DNA of 64,000 nucleotides from UBA5793 sp040255465 (GTDB taxonomy: Bacteria; Planctomycetota; Phycisphaerae; Phycisphaerales; UBA5793): assembly GCA_040255465.1 (NCBI GenBank), contig JBDZVA010000001.1, forward strand, positions 868,001 through 932,000, written 5' to 3'. Both the position numbers and the translations under genes were made by a program. A model generated the notes under the pieces. That model made no database searches. It was not told the origin of the DNA and saw only the letters and a program-made list of their open reading frames with translations. Of the stretch, positions 52,495-62,200 are shown piece after piece; within the stretch, counting starts at the first letter, position 1; every line of letters begins with the position of its first letter.

Positions 52495-53631
52495 ATGGCA
52501 ATCTACCGCGTGAACAAGAACGCGATCTCCGCTGTCCGTGAAACCTCCTTCGCCGCGGCGGGCTTAAGCGAACGCGATGACATGCAACGGCTGTTGCGAG
52601 ATCACATCGAGATCCTCGCTCCTGATGTGCTGATCATCGCGGAGGAGTTTCAGCAGTGGGCCGACAGCAACCGCCGAATTGACCTGTTGGGCGTCAGCAG
52701 CGACGCTGATCTTGTCGTTATTGAACTGAAAAGAACAGATGACGGTGGTCACATGGAATTGCAGGCCATCCGCTATGCGGCCATGGTCTCCGCGATGACG
52801 TTCGACCAGGCCGTGGAGGTGTTTGGCGACTACTTGGAACGAGGTGGCGACACCTCTGATCCCAAAGACCGACTCCTCCAGTTCCTGGGATGGGACGAAC
52901 CGAAAGAGGATCAGTTTGCACAGGACATGCGCATTGTCCTTGCGTCCGCGGACTTCAGCCGAGAGATCACGACCGCAGTCATGTGGCTGAATGAGCGAGA
53001 CTTGGACATACGGTGTGTACGACTCCGCCCCTACCAAGATAGTGAGGGTGGCGTGCTTCTTGACATCCAGCAGGTCATCCCTCTTCCAGAGGCTGCGGAG
53101 TACCAGGTGCAACTGAAGACCAAGGCGCAAAAGGTACGCCACGCTGCCGCTCGGGTTTGGGATGAAGCGTCATTCTTCGCCGATGCGAGCAAGCGTCTCG
53201 AACCTCCGCAGGTGGAGTGTCTGCGAGACCTGCTGACATGGATTGGCGACTATGCGCAGAGTATCTGGTGGGGGCGCGGTCAAACCGTTGGGAGTTTCGT
53301 TCCCACACTTGAGTTTGGCGAAGGCATGCAGATCAAGAACCACTGGTATCAGTTGTTTGCGGCCTACTCGAATGGGGATGTCACTGTTGAGTTCGCGTAC
53401 TTGCGAAAAAAGACCGCGCTCCGCGATGGCGACATCCGGCGGCGGTTCGCGGATCACCTGAGCAGGATTCCGGGCTGTCGGTCGGATGGTTCGGCAGAGA
53501 GGCGTGTTTCCATCCCGGTCGCATCACTGACGAATCCGGAGTTCTATGAGTTGTTCAAAGGGTCCGTGATGCAGTTCATTGCGGAGATCAAGCGATACTA
53601 TGATGCACCGGATGCCTTTGATGGGCAGTAG
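52495..53631 (+). CDS. NucS/DUF91-type nuclease-domain protein
   Basis: 378 residues from the ATG at 52495 (GGAGAGG upstream). Near residue 60-85 the PD-(D/E)xK-type core is visible: RRIDLLGVSSDADLVVIELKR, with Asp, then Glu-x-Lys. The rest is helical with a C-terminal region (NHWYQLFAAYSNGDVTVEFAYL) also seen in DUF91/NERD-like proteins. It may cut branched or mismatched DNA. It lies 81 nt before the type I restriction operon. Confidence 0.8.
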   Translation: MAIYRVNKNAISAVRETSFAAAGLSERDDMQRLLRDHIEILAPDVLIIAEEFQQWADSNRRIDLLGVSSDADLVVIELKRTDDGGHMELQAIRYAAMVSAMTFDQAVEVFGDYLERGGDTSDPKDRLLQFLGWDEPKEDQFAQDMRIVLASADFSREITTAVMWLNERDLDIRCVRLRPYQDSEGGVLLDIQQVIPLPEAAEYQVQLKTKAQKVRHAAARVWDEASFFADASKRLEPPQVECLRDLLTWIGDYAQSIWWGRGQTVGSFVPTLEFGEGMQIKNHWYQLFAAYSNGDVTVEFAYLRKKTALRDGDIRRRFADHLSRIPGCRSDGSAERRVSIPVASLTNPEFYELFKGSVMQFIAEIKRYYDAPDAFDGQ

Positions 53632-53712
53632 TCGCACCTTCGATCTAGGGGTGGGGTGCTCCGTAGCGCGTGTGTCGGTATTGGCACATTCAGAATGGCG
53701 GCTGGATCAAGA

Positions 53713-55209
53713 ATGACAGATAACGGTCTGCAGTCCGCCCTCTGGGAAGCCGCCAACGTCCTCCGCGGCTCCGCCGTCGATCGCACCGACTGGAAGGGCT
53801 ACATCCTGCCGCTGCTGTTCTTCAAGCGGATCTGCGACGTGTGGGACGAGGAAACGACCGAGGCCACCGAGACGTTCGGCGATGCTGACCCGACGCTCTT
53901 CCCCGAGGTGCACCGCTTCCGCGTCCCGGATGGCTGCCACTGGAACGACATCCGTGAGACGCCGGCCAACGTCGGCACGGCGCTCTTCCGCGCAATGCAG
54001 GAGATCGAGCGGGCCAACCCCGAGACGCTCTACCGCGTCTTCGGCACCGCCGACTGGAGCAACCGCGAGAAGTTTACGGACGAACTGATCAAGGATCTCA
54101 TCGAGGGATTCTCGGCGATTCCACTGGGCAACAAGTCGATCAGTACCGATGTTCTCGGCGATGCCTACGAGTACCTCGTCGGCAAGTTCGCTGACGTGAA
54201 CCGCCGCAACAAGGCCGGCGAGTTCTACACGCCTCGCAGCGTAGTGCGGATGATGATCGAGGTCCTCGATCCACAGGAGGGCGAATCAATCTATGACCCG
54301 GCATGCGGAACGGGTGGCATGTTGCTCGGTGCGATCGATCACGTCTCTCGGAAGGGCGGCGATCCACGCACCTTCTTCGGCAAGATCTATGGCCAGGAGA
54401 AGAACCTCACCACCTCTTCAATCGCTCGGATGAACCTCGTGCTCCACGGCATCGAGGACTTCCAGATCGCCCGCGAGGATACCCTGCGCAGTCCAGCGTT
54501 CTCTGATTCGAGCACGGGAGGATTATTAACGTTTGATTGCGTCATCGCCAATCCACCCTTCTCGCTCAAGGAGTGGGGCCGCGAACTCTGGGAGGCTGAC
54601 CCGTGGGGTCGCGCCCCCTACGGCTTGCCACCAGAGAGTTATGGCGACTACGCCTTCGTTCAGCACATGATCGCGTCGATGGCGTCGACCGGCAACGGTC
54701 GCATGGCGGTCGTGCTTCCGCAGGGCGCGCTCTTCCGCAAGGCGGCCGAAGGCAAGATCCGCACCGCTCTGCTCAAGGAAGATCTTATCGAGGCGGTCAT
54801 CGGCCTCGCGCCAAACCTTTTCTACGGCACACAACTCGCCGGCTGCATCGTCGTGCTCCGCCGCAAGAAACCCACCGCCCGCAAGAAGAAGGTCCTCATC
54901 ATCGATGCGTCCAGCCTCTTTCGCAAGGGCCGTGCCCAAAACTTCCTCGATCCCGAACACGCCGAGCAGATCGTGAAGTGGTATCAGTCCTTCGAAGACG
55001 TCGAGGATCGCGCGAAGGTCGTTTCGCTCGACGAGATCAAGAAGGAAGGCTGGACGCTCAACATCTCCCGCTATGTGCTGCCACCCATTGGCCAGGTCAT
55101 TCTTCCATTGCCCGAAGCCGTCGAGGCGTTCAAACTCGCCCTCGCCGGGGCACGGGCCGCCGAGGATCACCTTCGCTCGGTGCTGATAGAAGGGGGGTGG
55201 CTTGAATGA
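53713..55209 (+). CDS. hsdM: Type I restriction-modification methyltransferase subunit, first copy
   Basis: 498 residues from the ATG at 53713; no strong ribosome binding site separates this from alternatives at 53695. The N-terminal helical domain (LWEAANVLRGSAVDRTDWKGY, ILPLLFFKRICDVWDEE) is standard for HsdM. SAM-binding motif I is DPACGTGG starting at Asp195, and the catalytic motif IV is NPPF (280-283). It would methylate adenine in the target sequence. Its last codons overlap the next hsdM (ATGA). Confidence 0.95.
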   Translation: MTDNGLQSALWEAANVLRGSAVDRTDWKGYILPLLFFKRICDVWDEETTEATETFGDADPTLFPEVHRFRVPDGCHWNDIRETPANVGTALFRAMQEIERANPETLYRVFGTADWSNREKFTDELIKDLIEGFSAIPLGNKSISTDVLGDAYEYLVGKFADVNRRNKAGEFYTPRSVVRMMIEVLDPQEGESIYDPACGTGGMLLGAIDHVSRKGGDPRTFFGKIYGQEKNLTTSSIARMNLVLHGIEDFQIAREDTLRSPAFSDSSTGGLLTFDCVIANPPFSLKEWGRELWEADPWGRAPYGLPPESYGDYAFVQHMIASMASTGNGRMAVVLPQGALFRKAAEGKIRTALLKEDLIEAVIGLAPNLFYGTQLAGCIVVLRRKKPTARKKKVLIIDASSLFRKGRAQNFLDPEHAEQIVKWYQSFEDVEDRAKVVSLDEIKKEGWTLNISRYVLPPIGQVILPLPEAVEAFKLALAGARAAEDHLRSVLIEGGWLE

Positions 55210-56714
55210 CATCGCACCTGTCGCAGAAGGAACTCGAGTCGCACCTCTGGGGGGCCGCCACGCTGCTCCGTGGCCTCATCGACGCGAGTGACTACAAACA
55301 GTACATCTTCCCGTTGCTCTTCTTCAAACGCCTCAGCGATGTCTGGAACGAGGACTACCAACAGGCCCTCGCCGAGACCAAAGACTCGAAGTATGCGACC
55401 GCCACCGCCAACGATCGATTCGCGATTCCACAGGGTTCGCACTGGAATGACATCCGCACCGCGGCTAAGGACGTTGGGCGGGCGCTACTGAATGCGTTTC
55501 AGGCCATTGAAACGGCTAATCCTCAGCGGCTGCAGGGCGTGTTTGGCAACGCGCCGTGGACCGACAAGGCCCAGTTGCCTGACGCCACGCTCAAGAATCT
55601 CATCGAGCACTTCTCCAAGCACGCGCTCAGCCTTGCCAACGTCCCCGAGGACGAACTCGGCAACGGGTATGAGTATCTCATCAAGCAGTTCGCCGATGAC
55701 TCGGGCCACACCGCCCAAGAGTTCTACACCAACCGCACGCTCGTCCACCTCATGGCCCAGATGCTCGAACCGAAGTCGGGCGAGACCATCTACGACCCGA
55801 CGTGCGGTACAGGTGGCATGCTCATCTCCTGCCTTGCCGAGGTAAAGCGTCGCGGTGGCGATACCCGCACTATCGGCCTCTACGGCCAGGAACTGATCAG
55901 CATCACCGCGGCCATCGCCCGCATGAATCTCGTTCTGCACGGCGTGTCGGACTTCCATGTTGCGAGCGGCAATACGCTGCAGTCACCCGCCTTCGTCGAG
56001 GGCGACCGTCTTCGCACATTTGATGTGGTTCTCGCCAATCCACCCTACTCCATCAAGAAGTGGAACCGTTCGGCGTGGGAGAGCGATGCATGGGGCCGGA
56101 ACTTCCTCGGCACGCCGCCGCAGGGTCGCGCCGACTACGCGTTCTTCCAGCACATCTTGCGGAGCATGGACCAGAGGACTGGTCGGTGTGCCATCCTCTT
56201 CCCGCACGGCGTGCTCTTCCGCAACGAGGAAGCAGAGATGCGGCGGAAGCTCGTCAAGTCCGATCTCGTCGAGTGCGTGCTCGGGCTCGGGCCGGGCCTT
56301 TTCTACAACTCGCCGATGGAGGCATGCGTCGTCATATGTCGGTCGAAGAAGCGGAAAGACATCAAGGGCATGATCCTGTTCATCGACGCGGTCAACGCGG
56401 TGGCTCGCGAACGGGCACAGAGCTTCCTCCGGACCGAACACCAGGATCGCATCCTCGCCGCATACCAGGTGTTCGAGGACGACCCCGGCTTCGCGGCCGT
56501 CGTCTCGATTGAGGATGTGCTCGCCAAGGACGGCAGTCTCTCCATCCCGCTATACGTCAAGAAGCCCAAGCTAGAGGTCGAGGCGGGGCAGGAGACCACG
56601 CTCGCCGAGGCATGGGTCGCGTTCGATGAGGGCGGGCGGGAGTTCTGGACGCAGATGGACGCGCTCGTGGACATGCTAGATGGCGTCGTCGCCGAGGAGG
56701 TGAACGATGCCTGA
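55206..56714 (+). CDS. hsdM: Type I restriction-modification methyltransferase subunit, second copy
   Basis: 502 residues. Same domain order as the preceding gene: ELESHLWGAATLLRGLIDASDYK, IFPLLFFKRLSDVWNED, motif I DPTCGTGG from Asp197 and motif IV NPPY (278-281). The two HsdM proteins share perhaps 40-45 percent of positions by eye, so they are old paralogues, not a recent copy. Both look catalytically intact. Overlaps hsdS by 8 nt. Confidence 0.95.
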   Translation: MTSHLSQKELESHLWGAATLLRGLIDASDYKQYIFPLLFFKRLSDVWNEDYQQALAETKDSKYATATANDRFAIPQGSHWNDIRTAAKDVGRALLNAFQAIETANPQRLQGVFGNAPWTDKAQLPDATLKNLIEHFSKHALSLANVPEDELGNGYEYLIKQFADDSGHTAQEFYTNRTLVHLMAQMLEPKSGETIYDPTCGTGGMLISCLAEVKRRGGDTRTIGLYGQELISITAAIARMNLVLHGVSDFHVASGNTLQSPAFVEGDRLRTFDVVLANPPYSIKKWNRSAWESDAWGRNFLGTPPQGRADYAFFQHILRSMDQRTGRCAILFPHGVLFRNEEAEMRRKLVKSDLVECVLGLGPGLFYNSPMEACVVICRSKKRKDIKGMILFIDAVNAVARERAQSFLRTEHQDRILAAYQVFEDDPGFAAVVSIEDVLAKDGSLSIPLYVKKPKLEVEAGQETTLAEAWVAFDEGGREFWTQMDALVDMLDGVVAEEVNDA

Positions 56715-57861
56715 AGTCGCAACCAAGATGAAGACCTACCGGTTCGATCAAATGGCTGTTCAGGTCAAATGCAAAGTAGAGCCGGCTGAAGCCGACGTGG
56801 ATCGTTATGTCGGACTTGAGCACATCGACCCCGAGTCGCTGAAGATCCGCCGCTGGGGTGTGCCAAGCGACGTCGAGTCAAGCAAGATTGTGTTCAGATC
56901 CGGAGACGTTATTTTTGGCAAACGGCGGGCTTATCAACGGAAACTTGCTGTGGCCGACTTCGACGGAATCTGCTCAGCGCACGCGATGGTTCTGCGACCC
57001 AAGACTGATGTGGTTTTGAAGGACTTCCTGCCGTTTTTCATGCAGACTGATGCGTTTATGGAACGAGCAGTGAAGGTCTCCGTCGGCGGACTTTCTCCGA
57101 CCATTAACTGGGACGATTTGGCGAAAGAGGAGTTCGCTCTGCCGCCGATCGAGGAGCAGCACCGAATGGTGGCGGCACTCAAAGCATTTCAATCGTTTGA
57201 CGATGCTTGCGCGGGTCTTTGCAATGCAATTGAACAGTCGATCAGTGCCATTCGAGAGCATGTGTTCGGGATTCAGGCGAATAGTGTTCCTCTTGCAGAT
57301 CTCTGCAGCGGTGGTAAGGGGATTCAAATCGGACCATTTGGTGCCCAACTGCACAAGTCGGACTACACGGCAGCGGGGATTCCCGTTGTCATGCCTACAG
57401 AACTCGTCGACGACCGAATATGCGACGATTCAATCGCCCGTGTCCCAGAGTCTAAAGCCAATTCACTGAAAAGGCATCGCCTCGACGCTTGCGACATCGT
57501 TCTGCCGCGCCGTGGCGACTTTGATCGTCGAGCGCTGGTAGGGAGACGGGAAGAGGGGTGGCTATGCGGTACAGGATGCCTTCGGATCCGATTGGATGAT
57601 CCCAATCTCGCACCGTTTGTGACTCAGTCCCTGGCGTCTCAATCCGTGTTGCGATGGCTGGACTCTCGCTCCGTGGGGACGGTCATGCCGAATCTCAATC
57701 TGCAGATAGTTGGTGCGATACCTGTCCGCATCCCACCCAAGCGATTGGCGGATGAGTCATCGCGAACTTTGTCTGAGTTGCGAGAGCGATGGTGTGATCT
57801 TCGATCACGCATGGCTCTAGCTTCTGGCCAACGACGGATGATCATCGGGGGTATTGAATGA
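56707..57861 (+). CDS. hsdS: Type I restriction-modification specificity subunit
   Basis: 384 residues with two target-recognition halves. The first runs to about residue 155 and ends in LPPIEEQHRMVAAL, the conserved helix start after a TRD. The second begins near 198 and ends in a shorter helix (LSELRERWCDLRSRMALAS). The two halves are unlike each other, so a bipartite asymmetric target is expected. GC content is lower than in the flanking subunits, as is common for exchanged specificity genes. Confidence 0.92.
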   Translation: MPEVATKMKTYRFDQMAVQVKCKVEPAEADVDRYVGLEHIDPESLKIRRWGVPSDVESSKIVFRSGDVIFGKRRAYQRKLAVADFDGICSAHAMVLRPKTDVVLKDFLPFFMQTDAFMERAVKVSVGGLSPTINWDDLAKEEFALPPIEEQHRMVAALKAFQSFDDACAGLCNAIEQSISAIREHVFGIQANSVPLADLCSGGKGIQIGPFGAQLHKSDYTAAGIPVVMPTELVDDRICDDSIARVPESKANSLKRHRLDACDIVLPRRGDFDRRALVGRREEGWLCGTGCLRIRLDDPNLAPFVTQSLASQSVLRWLDSRSVGTVMPNLNLQIVGAIPVRIPPKRLADESSRTLSELRERWCDLRSRMALASGQRRMIIGGIE

Positions 57862-60761
57862 CCTTCAACGAATCTAACACCGTCGAAGCGTTTATCCGAG
57901 ACCGCCTCAAGTCGATCGGCTGGGAGTTCATTGACCACGCGACGCTGCCTCGGCAACCGCAGGATGTCCTCGTCGAGGACCACCTCCGCGATGCCCTCGT
58001 CCGCCTGAACCCGACCGTCGCCGAGCGTCCCGAGCGGGCCGATGAGGTGCTCTACCGCCTCCGGGCAGCGATCATGACCGTCCGCGACACGGGGCTCGTC
58101 AAGGCCAACGAGGAATTCGCCGCGTGGCTGCTCGGCGAGCGGTCGATGCCCTTCGGCAAGAACGGGGAGCACGTCACTATCAGCCTGATCGACTTCGACG
58201 ACTTCAAGCAGAATCGCTTCGTCGTCACCCAGCAGTACACCATCCGAGCGGGCAAGACCGAGAAGCGGGCCGACCTTGTTCTGCTCGTTAATGGCATGCC
58301 GCTGGTGGTCATCGAGGCCAAGACACCGGTGCGATCCAGCCAGAGTTGGCTGGATGGGGCGATGCAAGTCCACGATGACTACGAGAAGAATGTACCCGAA
58401 CTCTTCGTCCCAAATCTGTTTTCAGTTGCCACCGAGGGGAAGGAATACCGCTACGGCTCAATCGCCATGCCGGTTGAGGTTTGGGGGCCGTGGCGACTCG
58501 AGAAGGACGACTCTCTCGCGTCGATGGAACAGGTCGAGAAGGCTGTGTCGTCGATGCTCCGGCCGAACGTGGTGCTTGACTTGCTGTGCAACTTCACCGC
58601 CTACGCGACGCACAAAGGTAAGCAGCGGATCAAGATCATTGCCCGTTACCAACAGGTTGACGGTGTCAACAAGATCGTTCAGCGCGTTGTCGCTGGGCAG
58701 CCTCGCAAGGGCTTGATCTGGCACTTCCAGGGATCAGGCAAGTCCCTGCTCATGCTCTTCGCCGCCCGCAAACTCCGCCTCGACCCGGCGCTGAAGAATC
58801 CGACGGTTCTCGTGGTCGTGGATCGAATTGATCTCGACAGCCAGATCTCCGGCACCTTCTACGCGGCGGACATGCCCAATCTCGTTCGGGCTGACAGTCG
58901 CAGCGACCTGCAGGATCTGCTCGCGAAGGACGTGCGCAAGGTCATCATCACGACGATCCACAAGTTCGGCGAGGCTGACGGACTTCTGAACGATCGCAGC
59001 AACATCATCGTGATGGTTGATGAGGCTCACCGCACGCAGGAGGGCGACCTCGGCCGCACGATGCGCGATGCACTGCCCAACGCGTTCCTCTTCGGCCTCA
59101 CCGGCACACCGATCAATCGCGCGGACAAGAACACGTTCTACGCCTTCGGTGCGGAGGAGGACCAAGGCGGCTACATGAGCCGTTACGGATTTGAAGAATC
59201 GATTCGCGACGGCGCGACAAAGAAGTTGCACTTCGAGCCGCGACTTGTGGAACTGCACATTGACCAGAAGGCGATTGATGAGGCGTACGCCGAACTCACC
59301 GCGAGTCTGACAGATGAGCAGCGTGACAAACTCGGGAAGGCCGCCGCGAAGATGGCCGTGCTCGTGAAGTCGCCCGAGCGGATTAGCGCCATCTGCTCGG
59401 ACATCGCCAAGCACTACGCCGAAAAGGTTGCTCCCAACGGATTCGGTGCGCAGGTGGTAACCTTCGATCGCGAGTGCTGCTCGCTCTACAAGCAGGCGCT
59501 CGACGCACTGCTGCCACCTGAGGTGTCCGATGTGGTCATCTCGGTCAACAGCGGCGAGGAGCAGTACGCAGCCTACCGACGGGACCGGGACGCCGAGGAG
59601 AAACTGCTGGATCGTTTCCGCGATCCCAAGGACCCGCTGAAGATTCTCATCGTCACCTCGAAACTGCTCACCGGATTCGACGCGCCGATTCTCCAGGCGA
59701 TGTACCTCGACAAGCCGCTGCGTGACCACACCCTGCTGCAGGCGATCTGCCGGACGAATCGCCCCTATGGCGAGGAGAAGACGCACGGCCTCATTGTGGA
59801 CTACCTCGGCGTCTTCGACGATGTGGCGCTGGCATTGCAGTTTGATGAGACCGGGATCCGCAAGATCGTGTCGAACATCGCAGAACTCCTCTCCAAATTG
59901 CCCGGGGCGATGCAGAAGTGCCTGGGGTATTTCGGCGGAGTCGATCGAACGGTTCAGGGCTACGAGGGATTGATCGCCGCCCAGGAGTGCCTGCCGAACA
60001 ACGCGAATCGAGATGCGTTTGCGGCCGACTTCAGTGTGCTCAGTCGGATCTGGGAGGCGATCTCGCCCGACCCGGTGCTTACGCCTCACGAGCGAGACTA
60101 CCGCTGGCTCGTACAGGTCTACGAGTCACTCAAGCCTTCTACGGGCACAGGGCGGCTGCTCTGGCACCGGCTGGGAGCCAAGACGATTGAGTTGATCCAC
60201 GAGAATGTTCATGTGGATGCGGTTCGGGATGATCTCGATACGCTCGTACTCGATGCCGATCTGCTTGAGGCTGTAATGGGGAGTAGCGATCCCGAGAAGA
60301 AGGCCAAAGAGATCTCGATCAAGTTGGTCGCTCGATTGCGAAAGCACGCAGGCAATCCAAAGTACAAGGCGCTCGCTGAGAGGCTCGAGGACTTGAAGAA
60401 CCGGCATCAGCAGGGGCTGCTGGTCAGCATCGATTTCCTCAAGGAACTGCTTCAACTCGCCAAGGACGTGGTCAAGATCGAGCGCGAAACTCCGATCGAG
60501 GAGGAGATCGATCGTGGGAAGGCTGCGCTTACTGAACTCTTCGAGCAGGCCAAGAACGAGGAGACGCCCATCATGGTCAAGCGCGTCGTCGACGACATAG
60601 ACGAGATCGTCCGCGCGGTGCGATTCGATGGGTGGCAGAACACGCACGCTGGCGAACGCGAAGTGAAGTTCGCGCTGCGAAAGACGCTCTTTAAGTACAA
60701 ACTCCACCAGGACACGGAGTTGTTCGACCGGGCGTATGGATATGTCAAGGAGTACTACTGA
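57858..60761 (+). CDS. hsdR: Type I restriction endonuclease/translocase subunit
   Basis: 967 residues; ATGA overlap with hsdS. The nuclease core is RADLVLLVNGMPLVVIEAK (Asp139, Glu153, Lys155). The SF2 motor has Walker A QGSGKS (291-296), DEAH at 388-391, FGLTGTPI and the late TGFDAPILQAMYLDKPL with QAICRTNRP. The C-terminal helical domain binds the methyltransferase core. Completes the operon hsdM-hsdM-hsdS-hsdR. Confidence 0.96.
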   Translation: MTFNESNTVEAFIRDRLKSIGWEFIDHATLPRQPQDVLVEDHLRDALVRLNPTVAERPERADEVLYRLRAAIMTVRDTGLVKANEEFAAWLLGERSMPFGKNGEHVTISLIDFDDFKQNRFVVTQQYTIRAGKTEKRADLVLLVNGMPLVVIEAKTPVRSSQSWLDGAMQVHDDYEKNVPELFVPNLFSVATEGKEYRYGSIAMPVEVWGPWRLEKDDSLASMEQVEKAVSSMLRPNVVLDLLCNFTAYATHKGKQRIKIIARYQQVDGVNKIVQRVVAGQPRKGLIWHFQGSGKSLLMLFAARKLRLDPALKNPTVLVVVDRIDLDSQISGTFYAADMPNLVRADSRSDLQDLLAKDVRKVIITTIHKFGEADGLLNDRSNIIVMVDEAHRTQEGDLGRTMRDALPNAFLFGLTGTPINRADKNTFYAFGAEEDQGGYMSRYGFEESIRDGATKKLHFEPRLVELHIDQKAIDEAYAELTASLTDEQRDKLGKAAAKMAVLVKSPERISAICSDIAKHYAEKVAPNGFGAQVVTFDRECCSLYKQALDALLPPEVSDVVISVNSGEEQYAAYRRDRDAEEKLLDRFRDPKDPLKILIVTSKLLTGFDAPILQAMYLDKPLRDHTLLQAICRTNRPYGEEKTHGLIVDYLGVFDDVALALQFDETGIRKIVSNIAELLSKLPGAMQKCLGYFGGVDRTVQGYEGLIAAQECLPNNANRDAFAADFSVLSRIWEAISPDPVLTPHERDYRWLVQVYESLKPSTGTGRLLWHRLGAKTIELIHENVHVDAVRDDLDTLVLDADLLEAVMGSSDPEKKAKEISIKLVARLRKHAGNPKYKALAERLEDLKNRHQQGLLVSIDFLKELLQLAKDVVKIERETPIEEEIDRGKAALTELFEQAKNEETPIMVKRVVDDIDEIVRAVRFDGWQNTHAGEREVKFALRKTLFKYKLHQDTELFDRAYGYVKEYY

Positions 60762-60840
60762 AGTGTTCTAGCCCGAGCGGAGCGGCTGTTCGGATTGGTC
60801 TTCGACGAGAATGGAGTTGTCTGGCCTAGAGCAAACGTAC

Positions 60841-60863
60841 CGCCAACGGTTTGAAACGGTTCG
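60841..60863 (+). repeat. Direct repeat copy 1
   Basis: CGCCAACGGTTTGAAACGG plus TTCG. It matches 61097-61119 at 21 of 23 positions. Confidence 0.6.
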
Positions 60864-61096
60864 CTCTGCAGAGCGACACGCTCAACTGACCACTTGCAGA
60901 TAAGCGCAAGGACGACGCAGCCACCGTCGCCGCCAAGCAGGCCGCAGTTGACGGGCGAAAGATTGTCGATGAGGCGATTCTGACCAACCTGGTTCGATTG
61001 AATCAGCGGCGAGCGGCCGGAGAATGAACTCGTAGGCTGACTCCGTGTCCTGGCTACCACGAATCGAGAGCCAGCCGACGCGGTCGGAGTGTCGAT

Positions 61097-61119
61097 CGCC
61101 AACGGTGTGAAACTGTTCG
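61097..61119 (+). repeat. Direct repeat copy 2
   Basis: CGCCAACGGTGTGAAACTG plus TTCG, 256 nt from copy 1, with two mismatches. Confidence 0.6.
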
Positions 61120-61205
61120 AACCGGGGAGTTCACGGCTCACGCCTAGTCTCGGCGCGGACTATGCGATTTACGGCCCAAGCCACACAATAGATCAGAGAT
61201 AGTTT

Positions 61206-61232
61206 TGGTGATTAGCCCTTTGGTGCATCGGG
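61206..61232 (+). repeat. 27-bp terminal inverted repeat, left end
   Basis: Begins TGGTGATTAGCC and ends GGTGCATCGGG. Perfect complement of 63876-63902. It begins 445 nt after the hsdR stop. Confidence 0.9.
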
Positions 61233-61271
61233 GCTGAGAATGAGAAAACCGGCCGCTCGGCGGGTCTTATC

Positions 61272-62174
61272 TCACTCTTCGGATTGCTCATCTATCGACC
61301 GTTCGAGTTTCCGCTTCAACAGATCGAACCAGTCGCTCAATTCCTCAAAACTGGCTCGGCTAAGTTTCGCTGGACGCTTCAACTCAACCGGCCCCTCATC
61401 AAGATCGTATACATCTTGCCGCATGTTCGCGGACGGCTTCTGCGGCGTGATCTTTGGGGCAGGAAGAGGTCGCTCGGCTTCTCGTTCTGAGGCATCCTCT
61501 TCTACAACTGTTGCCTCTGCCATTGGAATCCATCCTGTCTCGCCGTTCTCATCCTCGACTTCAAGGTACGTCTGTCCGTCGTTATGCTCCTGAAGGCTCT
61601 TGACCTTTCGAGGCTTCTGGAACTGCATGATCCCTTGAGACGTCCACTGCACCGAAGCACCAACAACACCATTTTTGTGTTCGGTAAGTTCATCTGTCGG
61701 CGGGGACAGTATAGCAGACTCGTGGGACGCGAGCAATTCCTTTGTCTCAAAAAACGCCTTGGAAAACGTCCGCGCACCGCTGCGGGTAAAGTTCTCTTCG
61801 GTCACCAAGTGACTCTCAATCGTTTCCTTGGTTGCCTTCCCGTGGGTACTCAGCAGCGACTGAAGCAAATCGACACCGTAAACCGCTTCGCGGATCGCAT
61901 CTCGATACTCAGGAGAAGAGTTTGGCTTCAGTAGTATCTGAATCGCCCGGTCCGACACTTTCCATCCGTTGCCAGACTTCACGACAAGACCGTACTTTTT
62001 TGCTGCTGAAATGTGGGTGCGCGCCGTTCCGCTCAAGGTGTCAAAGCCCATTGCGGCCGCCAGGCGCTCCGGAGTTAGCGATGTTCGCTCCTCGGCATCC
62101 CAAACGCGCTTTACCCGCGAGATTGACTCAGGAAGGCTAGCACCGGGGTATCGTGGGCTTAATGTCTCTGCCAT
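61272..62174 (-). CDS. Winged-helix-like regulatory protein
   Basis: 300 residues; AAGGAG precedes the ATG. The first 90 residues contain LTPERLAAAMGFDTLSGTARTHISAAKKYGLVV, a winged-helix pattern with the wing NGWKVSDRA. A middle region (YGVDLLQSLLSTHGKATKET) is helical, and a short C-terminal block (LDEGPVELKRPAKLSRASFEEL...WFDLLKRKLERS) is shared by various uncharacterised bacterial regulators as I know them. It is the first gene inside the left inverted repeat and has a good promoter. Confidence 0.75.
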   Translation of the reverse strand: MAETLSPRYPGASLPESISRVKRVWDAEERTSLTPERLAAAMGFDTLSGTARTHISAAKKYGLVVKSGNGWKVSDRAIQILLKPNSSPEYRDAIREAVYGVDLLQSLLSTHGKATKETIESHLVTEENFTRSGARTFSKAFFETKELLASHESAILSPPTDELTEHKNGVVGASVQWTSQGIMQFQKPRKVKSLQEHNDGQTYLEVEDENGETGWIPMAEATVVEEDASEREAERPLPAPKITPQKPSANMRQDVYDLDEGPVELKRPAKLSRASFEELSDWFDLLKRKLERSIDEQSEE

Positions 62175-62200
62175 GTGTGTTCTCCTTTAGATCGCAGGCT

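Larger units (their letters stand above)
60762..61205. other. Gene-free region after hsdR with possible gene remnants
   Basis: No complete gene is seen. On the plus strand, 60899-61027 reads as about 43 codons ending AAVDGRKIVDEAILTNLVRL...AGE before TGA, which resembles the end of type IIG restriction-methylase proteins. Two 23-nt near-identical repeats lie here. The minus-strand open stretch at 60755-61141 has no coding support. Confidence 0.4.

Noticed and set aside
58734..60089. Minus-strand open frame opposite hsdR
   Set aside because: The plus-strand HsdR is complete with all motifs; the antisense frame has no domain or start signal.
60755..61141. Minus-strand frame of 128 codons after hsdR
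   Set aside because: No ribosome binding site and no domain; the plus strand of the same stretch looks like a gene remnant.
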